From Gemmataceae bacterium (GTDB lineage Bacteria; Planctomycetota; Planctomycetia; Gemmatales; Gemmataceae), in assembly GCA_022616435.1 (NCBI GenBank), contig JAKEET010000079.1:62001-126000 (forward strand): a stretch of DNA of 64,000 bases. The letters run 5' to 3'. A model generated the notes under the pieces. That model was not told where the DNA came from, searched no databases, and worked only from the letters and a program-made list of their open reading frames with translations. The position numbers and the translations under genes are program-made. Numbering within the stretch: position 1 is the stretch's first letter; every line of letters starts with the position of its first letter. Positions 22,826 through 32,996 of this stretch are shown in pieces.

Positions 22826-23569
22826 ATGGAATCGTTGTTCCACTACCTGGCGCCGCGGAGCCCGTGCGGGTATCTGCCCGATCGCGATTGGAGCCTGGAG
22901 TACGAGCTGGTCCGGGCCATCTCCCCGGACGAGTACCTCGAGCGCATGAAGGAGGGCTGGCGGCGGTTCGGGCACACGCTGTTTCGGCCCCAGTGTAGTG
23001 GATGCCGGGCGTGCCAATCGCTGCGCGTGTCGGCGGCGACGTTTCAGCCCAACCGCAGCCAGCGCCGGGCCCGCAAGGTGAATGAGCGCGACGTGAAGCT
23101 GCGCATCGGCACGCCGGCGGTGACGCGCCAGAAGCTGCAGCTCTACGATCGTTTTCACGCGTTTCAGTCCGACCACAAGGGCTGGCCGCAGCACCCCGCC
23201 AAGGATGCCGGCAGCTACGGCGAGTCGTTCGTGGCCAATCCGTTCGTCACCGAGGAATGGTGCTACTTCGTCAACGACCGCCTGGCCGGCGTCGGCTACG
23301 TCGACGTGCTGCCCGAAGGCATGTCGGCCATTTACTTCTTTTATGATCCGGCCATGCGGCCGCGGTCGCTGGGGACCTGGAACGTGCTGTGCATCCTGGA
23401 GGAAGCCCGCCGCCGGCGCCGCCAGCACGTGTACCTGGGTTATTTTGTCGCCGGCTGCCCGTCGCTGGAGTATAAAGCGAATTTCCAGCCGAATGAGATC
23501 TTGGGGCCGGACGGCGTCTGGCGGCCGTTTCGCGGGAATAACCCGCGCGCCGGCGCATCCAACTCGTAG
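22826..23569 (+). CDS. bpt: Aminoacyl-tRNA-protein transferase (Bpt/Ate1 family)
   Basis: A 247-residue enzyme that should transfer Leu (Bpt) or Arg (Ate1) from tRNA to N-terminal acidic residues, marking proteins for ClpAP-type degradation. The conserved start CGYLPDR (about 15-21), FRPQCSGCRACQSLRV (about 52-67) with the cluster of four Cys, the middle SFVANPFVTEEWCYFV, and the acyltransferase core YLGYFVAGCPSLEYKANF (about 209-226) are all present. Length fits bacterial Bpt. ATG 22826 is preferred; a GTG at 22808 is possible. It stands alone. Confidence 0.9.
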   Translation: MESLFHYLAPRSPCGYLPDRDWSLEYELVRAISPDEYLERMKEGWRRFGHTLFRPQCSGCRACQSLRVSAATFQPNRSQRRARKVNERDVKLRIGTPAVTRQKLQLYDRFHAFQSDHKGWPQHPAKDAGSYGESFVANPFVTEEWCYFVNDRLAGVGYVDVLPEGMSAIYFFYDPAMRPRSLGTWNVLCILEEARRRRRQHVYLGYFVAGCPSLEYKANFQPNEILGPDGVWRPFRGNNPRAGASNS

Positions 23570-23579
23570 GCGTCTCTTT

Positions 23580-23651
23580 CGTGGGATAGAACTCCGATTC
23601 TTCCCGGCTGCCGAGCGGGTGGATGGCGACAGAATCGGGTTCTATCCCACG
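23580..23651. repeat. Inverted repeat, CGTGGGATAGAAC family, copy 1
   Basis: Arms 23580-23601 and 23631-23651 pair except for one extra base, separated by 29 bases. The same family recurs at 40729-40802. It lies in the short spacer between two plus-strand genes. Confidence 0.85.
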
Positions 23652-23683
23652 ACCCAAGCCGATGACGAAGGTGCTGGTTGGCC

Positions 23684-24547
23684 ATGCTGTACAAGCTTCT
23701 TGCCGATTGCGTTGTGGCCGTGCATCTGGCCTACGTGGGCTTCGTGGTTGTCGCTCAAGTGCTGATCCTGATCGGGCTGTTGCTGCGCTGGCAATGGGTG
23801 CGCAACGTACGCTTCCGCGTGATTCACCTGGTGATGGTGGAGGTGGTGGCGCTCGAAGGCTGGTTCGGCATCATCTGCCCGATGACGGAATGGGACACGC
23901 AATTGCGGGCTCACGTGCGCGTTGACGGCAACGCGGGCGAGCAACCCGGCGAGCCCGTGACTGCACCGCCCACGATTCCCGAAGCGCCGATGCCCGAGTC
24001 GCCCATGCCCGAGTCGCCCATGCCCATGGCGCCCGTGGCCCGGCCGCCGATGCCGGCGCCGATGCCGGCGCCGCCGGAGTCAGAGCCTGTCGTGCCGCAA
24101 GCCGAATCCGCGCCGCCGCCAGCCAAGGAGGAAGAGCCGGCCGCGGGCGACGGTGAAGCCACGTTCGTCGGCAGGCTGCTCAGCTCGATCCTGTATCTAG
24201 AGGTTCCCCAGCGCGTCCTCGATACCTGGTACGTCCGTTTCGGCCTGGTGACGCTGGGGCTGTTCGTGCTCTTCCCGCCGCGGCTGGGACGATGGAGCGT
24301 CAGCGGGCTGGCCGGCGTGATCCTGATCTGGACCGGCGGGTTATTCGGTTGCGCCGCCTATCATGAACGCATCAGCCGGCCGGAACCGCCGCCGGACCAC
24401 CTCGCCGCCGACAGTCCCCACCGCGTCGCGCCGCTCGAATTCGGCATCTGGATGATCGCGCTCGGCGCGGCGTGCTGCGGCGTCCATTGCCTGTGCCGGT
24501 CCCAGGGAACGCAGGCCGCCGATCCGCAGCCGATCAATCCTTCGTGA
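23684..24547 (+). CDS. DUF2784-type membrane protein with Pro-rich linker
   Basis: A 287-residue protein. Residues about 1-90 match DUF2784: start LYKLLADCVVAVHLAYVGF, then two more TM segments and the closing WFGIICPMTEWDTQLR. Then comes a Pro/Met/Glu-rich linker (about 100-160) with a tandem PESPM repeat. The C-terminal part (about 165-280) has three further TM helices and a His-rich end, unusual for the family (normally about 120 residues). The ATG 23684 begins the family N-terminus. Function unknown; it is likely an inner-membrane protein with a long periplasmic or cytoplasmic loop. Confidence 0.78.
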   Translation: MLYKLLADCVVAVHLAYVGFVVVAQVLILIGLLLRWQWVRNVRFRVIHLVMVEVVALEGWFGIICPMTEWDTQLRAHVRVDGNAGEQPGEPVTAPPTIPEAPMPESPMPESPMPMAPVARPPMPAPMPAPPESEPVVPQAESAPPPAKEEEPAAGDGEATFVGRLLSSILYLEVPQRVLDTWYVRFGLVTLGLFVLFPPRLGRWSVSGLAGVILIWTGGLFGCAAYHERISRPEPPPDHLAADSPHRVAPLEFGIWMIALGAACCGVHCLCRSQGTQAADPQPINPS

Positions 24548-24590
24548 ATTGCGCCCGAGAGGCTATCAGCATCATGTCGCGGAGGCAACC

Positions 24591-24890
24591 ATGACCGCGC
24601 CCCAAACCGACGTCGATTCGCTGCTCGCCAGAGCGGGACTCAAGAAGCTGAGCAAGACCTGGGCGAAGCTCGAAATCGTGTTGGGCTTGTTCGCGGTATT
24701 CGCAGGCGTGCTTGCCAGTCAGTGGGTGTTGCTCAAAATGACTGAACCGGAGTGGACGTGGCTCGCGGGCGGCGCGCTGCTGTTCGTCTTCGGCGGCTAC
24801 CTCGCCATGGCGGGGCATCGCAGCCATCTGTATCAATCCAACAACAGGTTGACCGCGCTGTTGCTGCAGGAATTGACCCGGATCGAATGA
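24591..24890 (+). CDS. Small two-TM membrane protein
   Basis: A 99-residue protein with a polar N-terminus (about 1-28), TM helices at about 29-50 and 58-77, and a short helical C-terminus. No family recognised. GCGGAGG lies just ahead of ATG 24591. It is 43 bases after the DUF2784-type gene and 33 bases before the next small gene, so all three may form one transcript. Confidence 0.75.
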   Translation: MTAPQTDVDSLLARAGLKKLSKTWAKLEIVLGLFAVFAGVLASQWVLLKMTEPEWTWLAGGALLFVFGGYLAMAGHRSHLYQSNNRLTALLLQELTRIE

Positions 24891-24923
24891 CGAAGAAGCG
24901 CTTTCTTGTGAGGAAGTGGGCGT

Positions 24924-25175
24924 ATGAGTGTTCGCGACCAAATCCTGGAGCGACTGCGCCACAAGCCGTTTCAACCGTTTCGCCTGGTCTTGTCGAACGG
25001 TCATACCCACGAGATCCGGCATCCCGACATGGCCTGGGTAAGCCCATACTACATTCTCGTCGCGATCCCCGATCCGAAACTCGAAGGGCCCAGCGCGATC
25101 AGCGATACGGTCATCGTCTCCATGATCCACATCGCTGAGGTCGAGCCGATTGCGAAGAAGAGCAAGCCGAAGTAG
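24924..25175 (+). CDS. Small planctomycete-type hypothetical protein
   Basis: An 83-residue protein with the pattern RHKPFQPFRLVLSNGHTHEI at about 12-31, then a short beta-rich part ending MIHIAEVEPI. I know this layout (PFR-x-L-S-DG-x-x-x-x-I-RHP ... HI-x-x-IEP) from many planctomycete genomes, always as an unknown small domain. A GTG-type start is not needed: ATG 24924 has AGGAAG upstream. Not a known toxin or antitoxin as far as I can see. Confidence 0.7.
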   Translation: MSVRDQILERLRHKPFQPFRLVLSNGHTHEIRHPDMAWVSPYYILVAIPDPKLEGPSAISDTVIVSMIHIAEVEPIAKKSKPK

Positions 25176-25344
25176 CCCGAAGCCTCGTTCCGCAGCTTGG
25201 AGGACCCGAACCGAAGCCTGACGTTCTCGCGAGCACGAGTTGACAAGGTTCACAAGATGTTGAGGCTACGCCAAGCAGAAAGACGACGCCAAGTGGCGCG
25301 TGCAGGCGTTCAGCGCCACCGCAGAGAAAAGAAGGGATAACGGC

Positions 25345-26217
25345 ATGAGCATCCTCATCGACAAATCCACCCGCGTCCTGGTGCAGGGCCTGGGCAAGGC
25401 CGGGACCTTTCACGCCCAGCAGTGCCGCGACTACGGCACGCAGATCGTCGGCGCGGTATCGCCGGGCAAGGGCGGGACGACCAAGGAAGGCTTCGCCCTG
25501 TTCAACACGGTGGCCGAAGCGGTGCAGAAGACCGGCGCCAACGCGACCATGGTGTTCGTGCCGCCGCCGGCCGCGGCCGACGCCATCATGGAGGCCGCCG
25601 ATGCGGGGATCGCCGTCATCGTCGCCATCACCGAAGGAATTCCGGTGCTCGACATGTCACGTGCCATGCGCTTTCTGAAGGACCGCCCCGGCGTGCGGCT
25701 GGTCGGGCCGAACTGCCCCGGCGTCATCACTCCCGGCCAGTGCAAGATCGGCATCATGCCCGGTTACATCCACAAGCCGGGGCCGGTCGGCGTCGTCAGC
25801 CGCTCCGGCACGTTGACGTACGAAGGCGTCTGGCAGCTCGGCAACGTCGGCCTCGGGCAATCGACCTGCGTCGGCATCGGCGGCGACCCGGTCCACGGCA
25901 CCAACTTCATCGACGTGCTCGACCTGTTTCAGAAGGACCCGCAGACCGAAGCCATCCTGATGATGGGCGAGATCGGCGGCACGGCGGAGGAGAAGGCGGC
26001 GGAGTTCATCAAGAAGAATGTCACCAAGCCTGTGGCGGCGTTCATCGCCGGCCAGACCGCCCCGCCCGGCAAGCGCATGGGCCACGCCGGCGCGATCATC
26101 TCCGGCGGCAGCGGCACCGCCAGGGAGAAGATCGCCGCCCTGCGGGCCGCCGGAATCCTGGTCGCGGACAGCCCGGCGGACCTGGGCGTGACCATGAAGA
26201 AGGCTCTTCGGAAATAA
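25345..26217 (+). CDS. sucD: Succinate-CoA ligase, alpha subunit
   Basis: A 290-residue protein of the ADP/GDP-forming succinyl-CoA synthetase alpha family (TCA cycle; succinyl-CoA + NDP + Pi to succinate + NTP). The CoA-binding Rossmann part (about 1-130) has [15 protein letters not shown]. The phosphorylated His lies in [12 protein letters not shown] near residue 241, and [20 protein letters not shown] fits the family. AAGGGA precedes ATG 25345. The beta subunit gene sucC is not within the window on this strand, so the usual sucCD pairing is broken or sucC lies elsewhere. Confidence 0.95.
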   Translation: MSILIDKSTRVLVQGLGKAGTFHAQQCRDYGTQIVGAVSPGKGGTTKEGFALFNTVAEAVQKTGANATMVFVPPPAAADAIMEAADAGIAVIVAITEGIPVLDMSRAMRFLKDRPGVRLVGPNCPGVITPGQCKIGIMPGYIHKPGPVGVVSRSGTLTYEGVWQLGNVGLGQSTCVGIGGDPVHGTNFIDVLDLFQKDPQTEAILMMGEIGGTAEEKAAEFIKKNVTKPVAAFIAGQTAPPGKRMGHAGAIISGGSGTAREKIAALRAAGILVADSPADLGVTMKKALRK

Positions 26218-26255
26218 TCGTCGTCGTCCGTTGCAATCCCCTGTCGGAGTCGCGC

Positions 26256-27563
<1,308 letters not shown>

Positions 27564-27582
27564 TGGGCATTCTTGCCATCGC

Positions 27583-28542
27583 TCAAGTCTTGATCGCCTC
27601 GGCGACCATGCAATCGGACTGACGGGTGAGGTAGGCATACCAGCTGGCGAGGTTGGAGACGGCGCGGCGTCGCAGGGTGCGGCGCCACCACGACAGCCGC
27701 GGATGGAACTGGCCGGCGCGGCGGGCCGTCAGCCGCAGCCAGCTGCTGCGCCGCTGCATGCGCACCTTGATGTGCCGGAACCCGGCCCGGTGCAGCATCA
27801 ACCGCAGCGTCCACGGCGCGAAGTGCACCAGGTGCCGCGGCAGGTCGAGTCCGTTCCACGCTTGTCCGAACCAGCGAAACGGCAGGCAATCGATGTTCGG
27901 CACCGAGACGATCAGTTTCCCGCCGGCGGCCAGCAGCCGATTCGCGGCCCGCAACACCTCCAGCGGCTGGTGCGTGTGCTCGAGCGATTGCCACATGGTG
28001 ACGGCGTCGAACGACTCGTCGGGCAATTCCGGATGCGGCAAGCTGCCCAGGAGCGCCGTCAGGCCGAGCTGGTCGCGCAACTGCTGGACGACGTCGAGCG
28101 AGGCATCGACGCCGACGACGTTCCAGCCTTGGCGGCGCATGCGCACCAGGAACGAGCCGCCGCCGCAACCGAAGTCGAGCAGCCGGCTCTCGCCGTGGAT
28201 CGGCATGCACTTCCGCCCGTGCTGCATGCGCGACCAGGGATACAGCCGTTGCCACCAGTGCGTGCATCCCGATTCGTCGTCCGGCGTCCGGTGCGGGCCG
28301 TAATCGGCCCCATAGAATTGTCCAATCGTGCCCGGCGTCGGCCGCGGATTGGTGAAGCACAAACCGCAATCGCGGCACTGGACGATCATGAACCACCGGC
28401 CGGCGCCGTCGGGCGTCGGCTCGGGGGCCTCGACCAGCGGCGACCAGGCGGCCCCGTTGCACAACAGGCAGGCGGTCTCCTCCCAGTCGATTCCCGACGA
28501 CGAATCATCCAGCAGGGCCGTATCGCGCTGTGCAAAGCTCAT
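27583..28542 (-). CDS. Class I SAM-dependent methyltransferase with N-terminal zinc site
   Basis: A 319-residue protein. Two Cys pairs (CLLC near 25-28; CRDCGLC near 56-62) form a putative zinc ribbon. The class I motif I is RLLDFGCGGGSFLVRM (about 128-143). The acidic end of beta-2 is in VVGVDASLD. Next comes VTMWQSLEHTHQP, the usual pre-motif with HxxxP, and the C-terminal region is Arg-rich. This type often methylates sugars or lipids on surface polysaccharides, consistent with the neighbouring UDP-glucose dehydrogenase gene. It is convergent with that gene, 19 bases between stops. AAGGA precedes ATG 28542. Confidence 0.88.
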   Translation of the reverse strand: MSFAQRDTALLDDSSSGIDWEETACLLCNGAAWSPLVEAPEPTPDGAGRWFMIVQCRDCGLCFTNPRPTPGTIGQFYGADYGPHRTPDDESGCTHWWQRLYPWSRMQHGRKCMPIHGESRLLDFGCGGGSFLVRMRRQGWNVVGVDASLDVVQQLRDQLGLTALLGSLPHPELPDESFDAVTMWQSLEHTHQPLEVLRAANRLLAAGGKLIVSVPNIDCLPFRWFGQAWNGLDLPRHLVHFAPWTLRLMLHRAGFRHIKVRMQRRSSWLRLTARRAGQFHPRLSWWRRTLRRRAVSNLASWYAYLTRQSDCMVAEAIKT

Positions 28543-28608
28543 GGTTCCGTCCTTGGAAAGCCCCCCGATCCAAACGGCTGCGGATGATAGCGGCGGTGCG
28601 GACACGCG

Positions 28609-28791
28609 TCAATTGCAGCAACAAGCCCCAAGCCCCAGGATGAGCAACGCGACTCCTGGGGGTAGGTTGAGCAAGGCAAATCCTGGGTTGCTCGGGAAGG
28701 GCTTGCCTGGGTTGTCCAGGTTCGTGCCCCGGATAAAGAAGAACCAAAGGGCGACGAGTTCCTCGGGAATCGCCCAGGTTGTTCGTCCCAT
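28609..28791 (-). CDS. Small 60-residue protein with hydrophobic, Cys-rich C-terminus
   Basis: A short minus-strand ORF from ATG 28791. The N-terminal half has WAIPEELVALWFFFIRG, the middle is Pro/Asn-rich, and the C-terminus is a hydrophobic segment LLILGLGACCCN. No family recognised. The composition is protein-like rather than a shadow, but there is no ribosome binding site I would rely on. It lies between the methyltransferase and rph genes, partly in their spacer. Confidence 0.4.
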   Translation of the reverse strand: MGRTTWAIPEELVALWFFFIRGTNLDNPGKPFPSNPGFALLNLPPGVALLILGLGACCCN

Positions 28792-28812
28792 CAACCCAGA
28801 AAGCTCCGCTCC

Positions 28813-29559
28813 ATGACGAGTTCCATGACGATCCAGCGTCCCGGCCGCCGTAACAACGACGAGCTTCGCCCGCTCTCGTTCAAGCGCCGTTACACCCGGC
28901 AAGCGCCCGGCAGCGTGCTCGTGCGCCACGGCCGCACCGTCGTGCTGTGCACCTGCTGCATCGAGGACGCGGTGCCGCCATTCCTGGTGGGCAAAGGGCA
29001 GGGGTGGCTCAGCGCCGAGTACGGCATGCTCCCCGGCAGCACCTCGACGCGCAAGCCGCGCGACAAGGGCGGCAAGGTCGATGGCCGCAGCGTCGAGATC
29101 CAGCGGCTCATCGGCCGCAGTCTGCGGGCCATCGTCGATCTCGGCAAGCTGGGCGAGCGGACCCTGTGGCTCGATTGCGACGTGCTCGAAGCCGACGGCG
29201 GCACGCGGACGGCGAGCATCAACGGCGCCTTCGTGGCCCTGGTGGACGCCCTCGCGACGCTCAAGGATTTCATCGGCCCCGCCGGCACGGTGGTGAAGGA
29301 CAGCGTCGCCGCGGTCAGCGTCGGCCTGCTCAACGACGTGGAGCTGCTCGATCTGGAGTACGTAGAAGACCGGGATGCCGAGGTGGACCTGAATCTGGTG
29401 ATGACCGGGGCCGGGCAGTTCGTGGAAGTGCAGGGGACCGGCGAGGAAGCCACGTTCAGCCGCGGCCAGCTGGATCGATTGCTGAAGCTGGGCAAGGTGG
29501 GGATCGACGCGATCACGCACAAGCAGCAGGAGGCGCTGGGGACGGCGTGGCCGCTCTAG
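28813..29559 (+). CDS. rph: Ribonuclease PH
   Basis: A 248-residue phosphorolytic 3'-5' exoribonuclease that trims tRNA 3' ends. Family motifs are RNNDELRPLSFKRRY (about 13-27), the core GWLSAEYGMLPGSTSTR (about 64-80) and DCDVLEADGGTRTASINGA (about 120-138), with the phosphate-binding Arg residues present. VDLNLVMTGAGQFVEVQGTGE is close to the C-terminus. Length is normal. Start ATG 28813; a second in-frame Met five codons on is also possible. Confidence 0.96.
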   Translation: MTSSMTIQRPGRRNNDELRPLSFKRRYTRQAPGSVLVRHGRTVVLCTCCIEDAVPPFLVGKGQGWLSAEYGMLPGSTSTRKPRDKGGKVDGRSVEIQRLIGRSLRAIVDLGKLGERTLWLDCDVLEADGGTRTASINGAFVALVDALATLKDFIGPAGTVVKDSVAAVSVGLLNDVELLDLEYVEDRDAEVDLNLVMTGAGQFVEVQGTGEEATFSRGQLDRLLKLGKVGIDAITHKQQEALGTAWPL

Positions 29560-29572
29560 GCAGTTCGCCCGG

Positions 29573-29720
29573 TTGGCGAGCGTCGCGTTGGCGAGCGTCG
29601 CATTGGCGAGCGTCGCGGCGTCAGCCCGACGTGTCAGTATCCCATCGTCCGCGATCGCTTCCGGTCCACGTCGGGCTTACGCCGCGACGCTCGCCAACTT
29701 CCGCCGCGACGCTCGCCATC
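29573..29720. repeat. Inverted repeat, GGCGAGCGTCGCGGCGT family
   Basis: TTGGCGAGCGTCGC occurs three times in tandem with a 15-base period (29573, 29588, 29603). The long arms 29603-29633 and 29667-29697 match at 30 of 31 positions. A further short copy of the complement follows to 29720. The 29-base core of the left arm recurs exactly at 56316-56344. It lies between rph and the exported protein. Confidence 0.9.
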
Positions 29721-29796
29721 GACTTCCGCTGGACGCCGCCGCTCGGCTTTGGTATCTCCCCGCTTCCCAAGACACTCGTTTGCGGAGGCGGTCGAC

Positions 29797-31161
29797 ATGC
29801 GCATGAAATCCATGGCCATTGCATGGTCTTCGGCAATTGGTCTGCTCGTGACAGGAACGTTCCTGACCGGCCGCGCTCAACCCGGCCCGGATGACGATGG
29901 CGCGGTGTTGCGATTGCCCGGCGAGGAGCCCCGCCCGCGGACGTTGCGTGCGCCACCTGAGCCGTCGCCGAGCAGCGCCGGGCCGTCCACCACCGATGTG
30001 ATCCTGGCGAACCTGACTGTCGATCCGCGCTACGCCATGAACCGCGACATCGAGCCGACCCCCAATCTCGGTCCGTGGATGGTGTGCGTCCACAGCTACA
30101 TCACCAAGGAAGCGCCGCAATGGGCGCGGCAGATGACCGCGGAGCTGCGTTCGAACCCCAAGTATCGTTTGCCGGCGTACGTGTTCACGTATGGCATCGA
30201 AGAACGTCACAAGGAATACGCGCGGGTGAAGACGCTTCTCGATCAGCAGCGCCAGTTCGCCAAAGACAAGGGGCTGCCGATCATGTACGCGACGCGATCG
30301 AAGTTCGACGGCGACGCGCCGCTGCTGCCCAATGAGTTCTCCCTGGCGCATGTCCTGAACATGGTCGGGAGCCGGCAGGTGACGGTTGATGAATCCGACG
30401 ATTTGCCGCTGGCCTACGCCTTGAACATGCTCAAGGTGAAGCACATTCCCGTGCAATGCGCGGTCCTGGTCGGCGGCTACCCCGACGAAAACGCGGCGCA
30501 CCGGGCGCTGCTGCGCATCAAGGATCTCCCGGCGCCGGATCAGGACAAGGTCAAGATGGACGTCAAGTTCTACGGGCGCGACGAGGATCCCAACCGTCCC
30601 GGCAGGCTCAAGAAAGACAGCGGCGTGGCCATGTACGTGAACCCCTTCAAACGGGCGTTTGTGTGCCGGAACCCTTCGATTCGCCAGGAGCTCGCTCCCG
30701 AGTCCGCCAACGACGGCATGGACATGAAGACGCTGCGCCGCCTGAACAACGGCGAGCCCTATACGCTGCTCAACTGCAAGAAGCCGATCACGCTGGCAAT
30801 CAAGCAGTTCCAGACGTTCACGACCGTGCAAACCCGGGACGAGCCGAGCGTGCTGCAGAAATTCGGTTTCTTGACCCGCGAAGGCGAAGGCGTCGATCAA
30901 GCGGCCCACGACGCACACACCCTGGCCGAGTACCTGCGCAACAGCAATCTCGAGGCCTACGTGCTGCACACCAAGTTCAGCAGCGTCGTGACCGTGGGCG
31001 GCTTCGACAACCTCGAAGACCCCAACTTGCGGGCCATGGAGGCGACTCTCCGCCAGCGGTTGCCGGCGTTTGAGGCCCAGATGCGGCGCTTGAACCAGGG
31101 CGGGCCCTTGCAATCGATGATGTTCTTTCCCCGGCCGATGCCGATGAAGGTGCCGCACTAA
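29797..31161 (+). CDS. Exported protein with SPOR-like repeats, unknown function
   Basis: A 454-residue protein with a signal peptide (about 1-25, ending GRAQP) and a Pro-rich stretch (about 45-75). It then has three alpha/beta segments that each resemble a SPOR-type fold (RLPAYVFTYGIEERHKEYARV; QCAVLVGGYPDENAAHRAL; EAYVLHTKFSSVVTVGGFDN), a family that binds peptidoglycan. This resemblance is by eye. GGAGG precedes ATG 29797. An extracytoplasmic, cell-wall-related function is inference. Confidence 0.7.
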   Translation: MRMKSMAIAWSSAIGLLVTGTFLTGRAQPGPDDDGAVLRLPGEEPRPRTLRAPPEPSPSSAGPSTTDVILANLTVDPRYAMNRDIEPTPNLGPWMVCVHSYITKEAPQWARQMTAELRSNPKYRLPAYVFTYGIEERHKEYARVKTLLDQQRQFAKDKGLPIMYATRSKFDGDAPLLPNEFSLAHVLNMVGSRQVTVDESDDLPLAYALNMLKVKHIPVQCAVLVGGYPDENAAHRALLRIKDLPAPDQDKVKMDVKFYGRDEDPNRPGRLKKDSGVAMYVNPFKRAFVCRNPSIRQELAPESANDGMDMKTLRRLNNGEPYTLLNCKKPITLAIKQFQTFTTVQTRDEPSVLQKFGFLTREGEGVDQAAHDAHTLAEYLRNSNLEAYVLHTKFSSVVTVGGFDNLEDPNLRAMEATLRQRLPAFEAQMRRLNQGGPLQSMMFFPRPMPMKVPH

Positions 31162-31167
31162 CGTTTC

Positions 31168-31488
31168 TCACGACACTTGATCTGCATTGGTCTGTCGTTT
31201 CGGCGTCGATGTGCAATAGTTCTCGGCGGCCCGCGCCAGGTCCAAGAGCGCTTCCATCGGCGGCGTCAAGAGGTGGCGGCCCTGCTGGCCGACCTTGTCG
31301 GCGACGTGCGCCAGATCGAGGAGTGCCACCAGGGCCGCCGCGTGACGTTTGCCGCACCCGCGGCAGACGGTGTCGCCGCCGTCGGCCAGGACCAGGCGTG
31401 GGCCCTTGGTCCACCGGGTCGAGTCGCCGCACAGCGAGCACGTCGCGGCGCCCGCTTCCTCGGTGAACTTGAGAATCATCCGATCCAT
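31168..31488 (-). CDS. Small zinc-ribbon protein
   Basis: A 106-residue protein. A CSLCG (about 18-22) and CRGCG (about 43-47) pair of CxxC motifs forms a zinc ribbon, followed by a helical C-terminal half containing LVALLDLAHVADKV and LLDLARAAENY. The product is probably cytoplasmic; function unknown. ATG 31488 is taken; ATG 31479 is also possible. It is convergent with the exported-protein gene, 6 bases between stops. Confidence 0.68.
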   Translation of the reverse strand: MDRMILKFTEEAGAATCSLCGDSTRWTKGPRLVLADGGDTVCRGCGKRHAAALVALLDLAHVADKVGQQGRHLLTPPMEALLDLARAAENYCTSTPKRQTNADQVS

Positions 31489-31863
31489 ACGAAGACTACC
31501 GTCAGGCAGGATGCAGGAGGGTGGCAGACCAGCTACACCGGGTTGTCCAAGGGAACAGATCGGCAGATGGAGCGGCCGACCCACGAGCGGTCACGGGGAT
31601 TCCGAACGAATGCCGAGGCGGACAAATCGAAAGGGCCTTCCGCAGAAGTCCTGTCAGCGACAGGGAGTGGCGAAGGAACAGGGTCGCCGTGAAGCGGCGC
31701 TGACTTTTCCGGCTGCGAAGCTTTGGATTGGGGAAGCTGGCGCGATGGGATCAATCGTGCCGTTGGTCATTGGTCATTCGTCATTCGTCATTGGCCAAAA
31801 GCATTCAACTTCCAGACCCTGCCAATGGCTAATGACGAATGACCAATGACCAATGACTACCAA
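31489..31863. other. 375-base spacer with a heptad-type inverted repeat
   Basis: No gene is supported here. The last 100 bases (31763-31857) form an inverted repeat of about 23 bp built from seven-base words GGTCATT/CGTCATT and their complements, a common planctomycete intergenic design. Confidence 0.6.
31763..31857. repeat. Inverted repeat of GGTCATT/CGTCATT heptads
   Basis: The right arm 31831-31857 pairs with the left arm near 31763-31789 over about 23 bases. The inner part holds an AACTTCCAGACCCTG spacer. The rhodanese stop lies 7 bases beyond it, so it may act as that gene's terminator. Confidence 0.7.
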
Positions 31864-32187
31864 CTAATACCGCGGCACGGCGGGGTCGATCTCGCACGAC
31901 CACGCGTCGATGCCGCCGCTCAGCGAATGGACATTGTTGTAGCCGAGCCGTTCGAGATAGACGGCGGCGGATTGGCTGCGGATGCCGTGGTGGCAGTAGA
32001 CAACCAGGGCGCCGTCGGACTTGCCGATTTCTTTCGAGCGCTCGGGCAGCTCGCCGAGCGGAATCAGCACGCTCCCCGGCAGGCTGGCGAGCTGGCTTTC
32101 CCACGGCTGACGGACATCGATGAGGCGGATGGCCTCTCCAGCGGCGAGCGCGTCCGCCAGCGCTCGCGGGGTGATTTGCCGCGGCAT
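31864..32187 (-). CDS. Rhodanese-like domain protein
   Basis: A 107-residue single-domain rhodanese (GlpE/PspE type). The catalytic Cys is residue 65 in VVYCHHGIRS, and LIDVRQPWESQLASLPGSVLIP is typical of the N-terminal part. It should transfer sulfane sulfur in the cytoplasm. It forms a short run with the Glu-rich gene upstream; the gap is 58 bases. ATG 32187 starts the family motif. Confidence 0.93.
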   Translation of the reverse strand: MPRQITPRALADALAAGEAIRLIDVRQPWESQLASLPGSVLIPLGELPERSKEIGKSDGALVVYCHHGIRSQSAAVYLERLGYNNVHSLSGGIDAWSCEIDPAVPRY

Positions 32188-32245
32188 GGCCTCACTCCGT
32201 CCCCGGCCGCCTGGCCTGGAGAGGGTTGCCAGACGGCGGGTGAGA

Positions 32246-32734
32246 TCACTTCGTTTTCTTTTCGCGGTCCTCCCAAGGCTCCTTCACGGGCTGGATGAAG
32301 TGCGTGCTCTTCTTGTCTTGCATCAGCCGCGCGGCATGCTGCACCGCCTCCGCCTTGCGCGGATACTCATACGTGGCCACGCATTGATGCGAGTTGTTGA
32401 ACACGCCCCAGACCACGCGCTGCCGCACCACCTTGGCCGAGCGCGACCGCGTCTTCTTGGGCGCCTTCACCGGCTTCTCTTTGACCGGCTTTTTCTTCTT
32501 CTTCTTTTTCGCGGGCCGGTCTTCGTCGTCCTCGTCGCCCTCGCCGGCCTCCTCCTCGTCGGCGGCCTCGCCCTCCTCCTCTTCGCCCTCTTCCTCCTCC
32601 TCGTCTTCCTCCTCCTCGCCCTCTTCTTCGTCGCCTTCTTCCTCTTCCTCGTCGCGCTCTTCTTCGTCCTTCCGCCGTTCCGCGGCATCGAAATCGGCAC
32701 GCATGTCCTTGCGATTCAAAATGCGCCGAGCCAT
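32246..32734 (-). CDS. Extremely acidic/basic low-complexity protein
   Basis: A 162-residue protein. Residues about 20-72 are almost only Glu and Asp, about 75-100 are almost only Lys/Arg/Pro, and the last 55 form a small folded part (VVWGVFNNSHQCVATYEYPRKAEAVQHAARLM) that looks like a real domain. It might bind nucleic acid or basic proteins, like eukaryote-style acidic tails. Function unknown. GGGAG precedes ATG 32734. Confidence 0.75.
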   Translation of the reverse strand: MARRILNRKDMRADFDAAERRKDEEERDEEEEEGDEEEGEEEEDEEEEEGEEEEGEAADEEEAGEGDEDDEDRPAKKKKKKKPVKEKPVKAPKKTRSRSAKVVRQRVVWGVFNNSHQCVATYEYPRKAEAVQHAARLMQDKKSTHFIQPVKEPWEDREKKTK

Positions 32735-32996
32735 TGGCCAGTCTCCCGTGAATGTTCAGACCCGAAACATCTATTAGCCTACGGGCGCATCCGTGGACTT
32801 GCAAGAGGCCAAGGCCACCGCAGGACGCAGCGACGCCGACCGCCTCGCACGGCACGACAGCGCCGATTCGGCTATCATGGAATGGATTGCCGCGATCTGA
32901 AGACAGGCCGACCCCTTCGGACGGCCGCGCTTCGGTCCGGCCGCGGCGAAGCGAGCCGCGGCGCCGACGAGGAAGCGAGCCTGCGAGGACTCTCCG

